Shown here one piece after another: positions 40,698 through 41,677 of a stretch of 41,677 nucleotides of DNA (position 1 is its first letter; the number at the start of each line of letters is the position of its first letter). The translations under genes were made by a program, and so were the position numbers. Source of the DNA: Clostridia bacterium (GTDB lineage: Bacteria > Bacillota > Clostridia > Oscillospirales > Acutalibacteraceae); contig JAFQRF010000074.1 of the NCBI GenBank assembly GCA_017410195.1, forward strand, positions 1-41,677, in the 5' to 3' direction. The notes under the pieces are model-generated. The model made no database searches. It saw nothing but the letters and a program-made list of their open reading frames with translations, and was not told where the DNA came from.

Positions 40698-41510
40698 TTA
40701 CTCCGCCTCCTTTGCATATTCGCCTTGCAGGTCAAAACTGTGCATCATCGGACCTGAACCTTGTCCTAAATCAAGCTGTGCCGAAAGAGCATCGGAAATA
40801 TAGTTTTTTGCTCTCTGTATGGATATAGTAAGCTCAAAGCCTTTTGCGAGATTGGAAGCAATGGCAGAGGAAAGTGTGCATCCCGTGCCGTGAGTGTTGG
40901 GATTATTGATTCGCTTGCCTTCAAACCATTTTATTTTACCGTTTGTATACAAAAGGTCATTGGCATCGTTTATGCTGTGACCGCCTTTGAGAAGAACGGC
41001 ACAGCCGTATGTATCACCGATGAATTTTGCCGCAGAAAGCATATCTTCTTTGCTTTCAATTGTTTTTCCCGAAAGCACCTGTGCTTCGGGAATATTCGGC
41101 GTAACAAGGGTTGCAATGGGCAGAAGTTTTTCTGATAAGGTCTGTACCGCATCGGTTTTCATCAAAGAAGAGCCGCTTGTTGCCACCATAACGGGATCTA
41201 CTACCACATTTTTTGCCTTATGGTATCTGAGTCTGTCCGCAATTACGCAGATCAGTTCCGAAGAAGCTACCATGCCGATTTTTACGGCATCGGGATAAAT
41301 GTCCTCGAATACCGCATCTAATTGCTTACTCAGGAAATCCGGTGTTGACTCCTGAATCGCTCTTACGCCGGTCGTGTTCTGTGCCGTCAGTGCCGTTATG
41401 GCACTCATAGCATAAACACCGTTCATCGTCATTGTTTTCAAATCTGCCTGAATACCGGCGCCTCCACTGCAGTCACTTCCTGCAATGGTCAATGCTGTTT
41501 TCATTTTCAT
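40698..41510 (-). CDS. thiD: Hydroxymethylpyrimidine/phosphomethylpyrimidine kinase
   Basis: A 270-aa ribokinase-like enzyme that phosphorylates HMP twice to HMP-PP for thiamine synthesis. TIAGSDCSGGAGIQADLKTM (residues 7-26), DPVMVATSGSSLM, TPNIPEAQVLSG, LLKGGHS and NTHGTGCTLSSAIA with the catalytic GTGC are all present. ATG has GGAG 6 nt upstream; a second ATG two codons later is an alternative. It lies 75 nt after the gene at the right edge. Confidence 0.95.
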   Translation of the reverse strand: MKMKTALTIAGSDCSGGAGIQADLKTMTMNGVYAMSAITALTAQNTTGVRAIQESTPDFLSKQLDAVFEDIYPDAVKIGMVASSELICVIADRLRYHKAKNVVVDPVMVATSGSSLMKTDAVQTLSEKLLPIATLVTPNIPEAQVLSGKTIESKEDMLSAAKFIGDTYGCAVLLKGGHSINDANDLLYTNGKIKWFEGKRINNPNTHGTGCTLSSAIASNLAKGFELTISIQRAKNYISDALSAQLDLGQGSGPMMHSFDLQGEYAKEAE

Positions 41511-41585
41511 AAAAGTCTCCTTTCTTTGTCAGCATCGTTTTCTATAGCGGCATAAGGTGGTGCCCCCAATCTGTCGCTTGTTTAC

Positions 41586-41677
41586 TTAAATCAGAGCAAG
41601 CTCATGTGCTCTTGCTTTCAATTCTTCCGCCGCTATCTTCGGATCATCTGCTTTCATAATTGCCGATACCGCACAGA
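41586..41677 (-). CDS. thiE: Thiamine-phosphate synthase, C-terminal end (partial)
   Basis: Only the last 30 codons are in the window; the gene continues past the right edge. The peptide (AVSAIMKADDPKIAAEELKARA) fits the C-terminal helix of ThiE, where VVSAI...DP..AA..L is conserved. ThiE joins HMP-PP and thiazole phosphate. The context with thiD and cytX supports it; a fusion or other thiamine protein cannot be excluded. Confidence 0.65.
   Translation of the reverse strand, partial: CAVSAIMKADDPKIAAEELKARAHELALI

Noticed and set aside
41511-41585. TPP riboswitch upstream of thiD
   Set aside because: A GGGGGCACC stretch occurs on the minus strand, but the CTGAGA and ACCTGAT core motifs are absent and the interval is too short; thiD is inside an operon.
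1-41677. Phage defence or mobile element cassette
   Set aside because: No recombinase, transposase, restriction, toxin-antitoxin, reverse transcriptase or nuclease pattern was seen in any plausible gene.

Overview
The window looks like chromosomal DNA from a gut-type anaerobic Clostridia member, most likely Oscillospiraceae/Ruminococcaceae. Pointers are an IspH-S1 ribosomal protein fusion, a reverse rubrerythrin with a PerR regulator, ferredoxin-linked indolepyruvate oxidoreductase, a YlmC/YmxH sporulation-type protein, DUF1292 and DUF6054 proteins, several glycoside hydrolases, and short palindromic repeats of a kind common in that group. No transposase, phage module, CRISPR array, tRNA or rRNA was found. 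The gene order is mosaic: short operons on both strands, mostly bounded by clear intrinsic terminators.

Layout. 1-1382: 3' part of an IspH-S1 fusion. 1454-5848: EamA exporter (apparently started by a non-canonical ATC), secreted subtilase, GH13 alpha-glucosidase. 5907-8677 (minus): membrane-anchored parvulin foldase and an RluA-type pseudouridine synthase. 8782-13705: RadC, a GH5 endoglycoceramidase-like enzyme (minus), iron-containing alcohol dehydrogenase and a secreted family I.5-like lipase. 13750-14992 is poor in ordinary genes but rich in signals: an operator-like palindrome, a consensus promoter, a 44-aa ORF running into a chain of hairpins, a palindromic repeat, YlmC/YmxH, and a possible 130-nt small RNA. 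14993-19143: GH3 glycosidase and a secreted papain-like protease (minus). 19640-21275 (minus): oxidative stress unit of PerR and reverse rubrerythrin under a consensus promoter with a perfect 7-1-7 Fur/PerR box, followed by a PepSY lipoprotein. 21346-22256: LytTR regulator with a DUF3021 membrane protein.

22426-30076 is the most coherent metabolic block: a sodium:solute symporter and an acyl/aryl-CoA synthetase, then (from its own promoter) iorA, iorB, a phenylacetate-CoA ligase family protein and a double ACT-domain protein. The likely job is oxidative fermentation of (probably aromatic) amino acid-derived 2-keto acids to acyl-CoA and acid, yielding reduced ferredoxin and ATP.

30083-37998: GH38 alpha-mannosidase, DUF6054, an XRE regulator divergent from a secreted PPC/Ig-repeat protein, a membrane M28 peptidase and a protein of unknown function. 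38029-38191 (minus) resembles 6S RNA. 38691-39076 is an orphan transcription unit of about 350 nt with strong promoter and terminator, alternative pairings and only a 15-codon ORF. The right end (minus) is a thiamine salvage operon: thiE (partial), thiD, cytX.

The best candidates for something undescribed are the orphan RNA at 38691-39076 and the hairpin-chain transcript at 13917-14302. All family calls come from reading translations and motifs; no database search was run.
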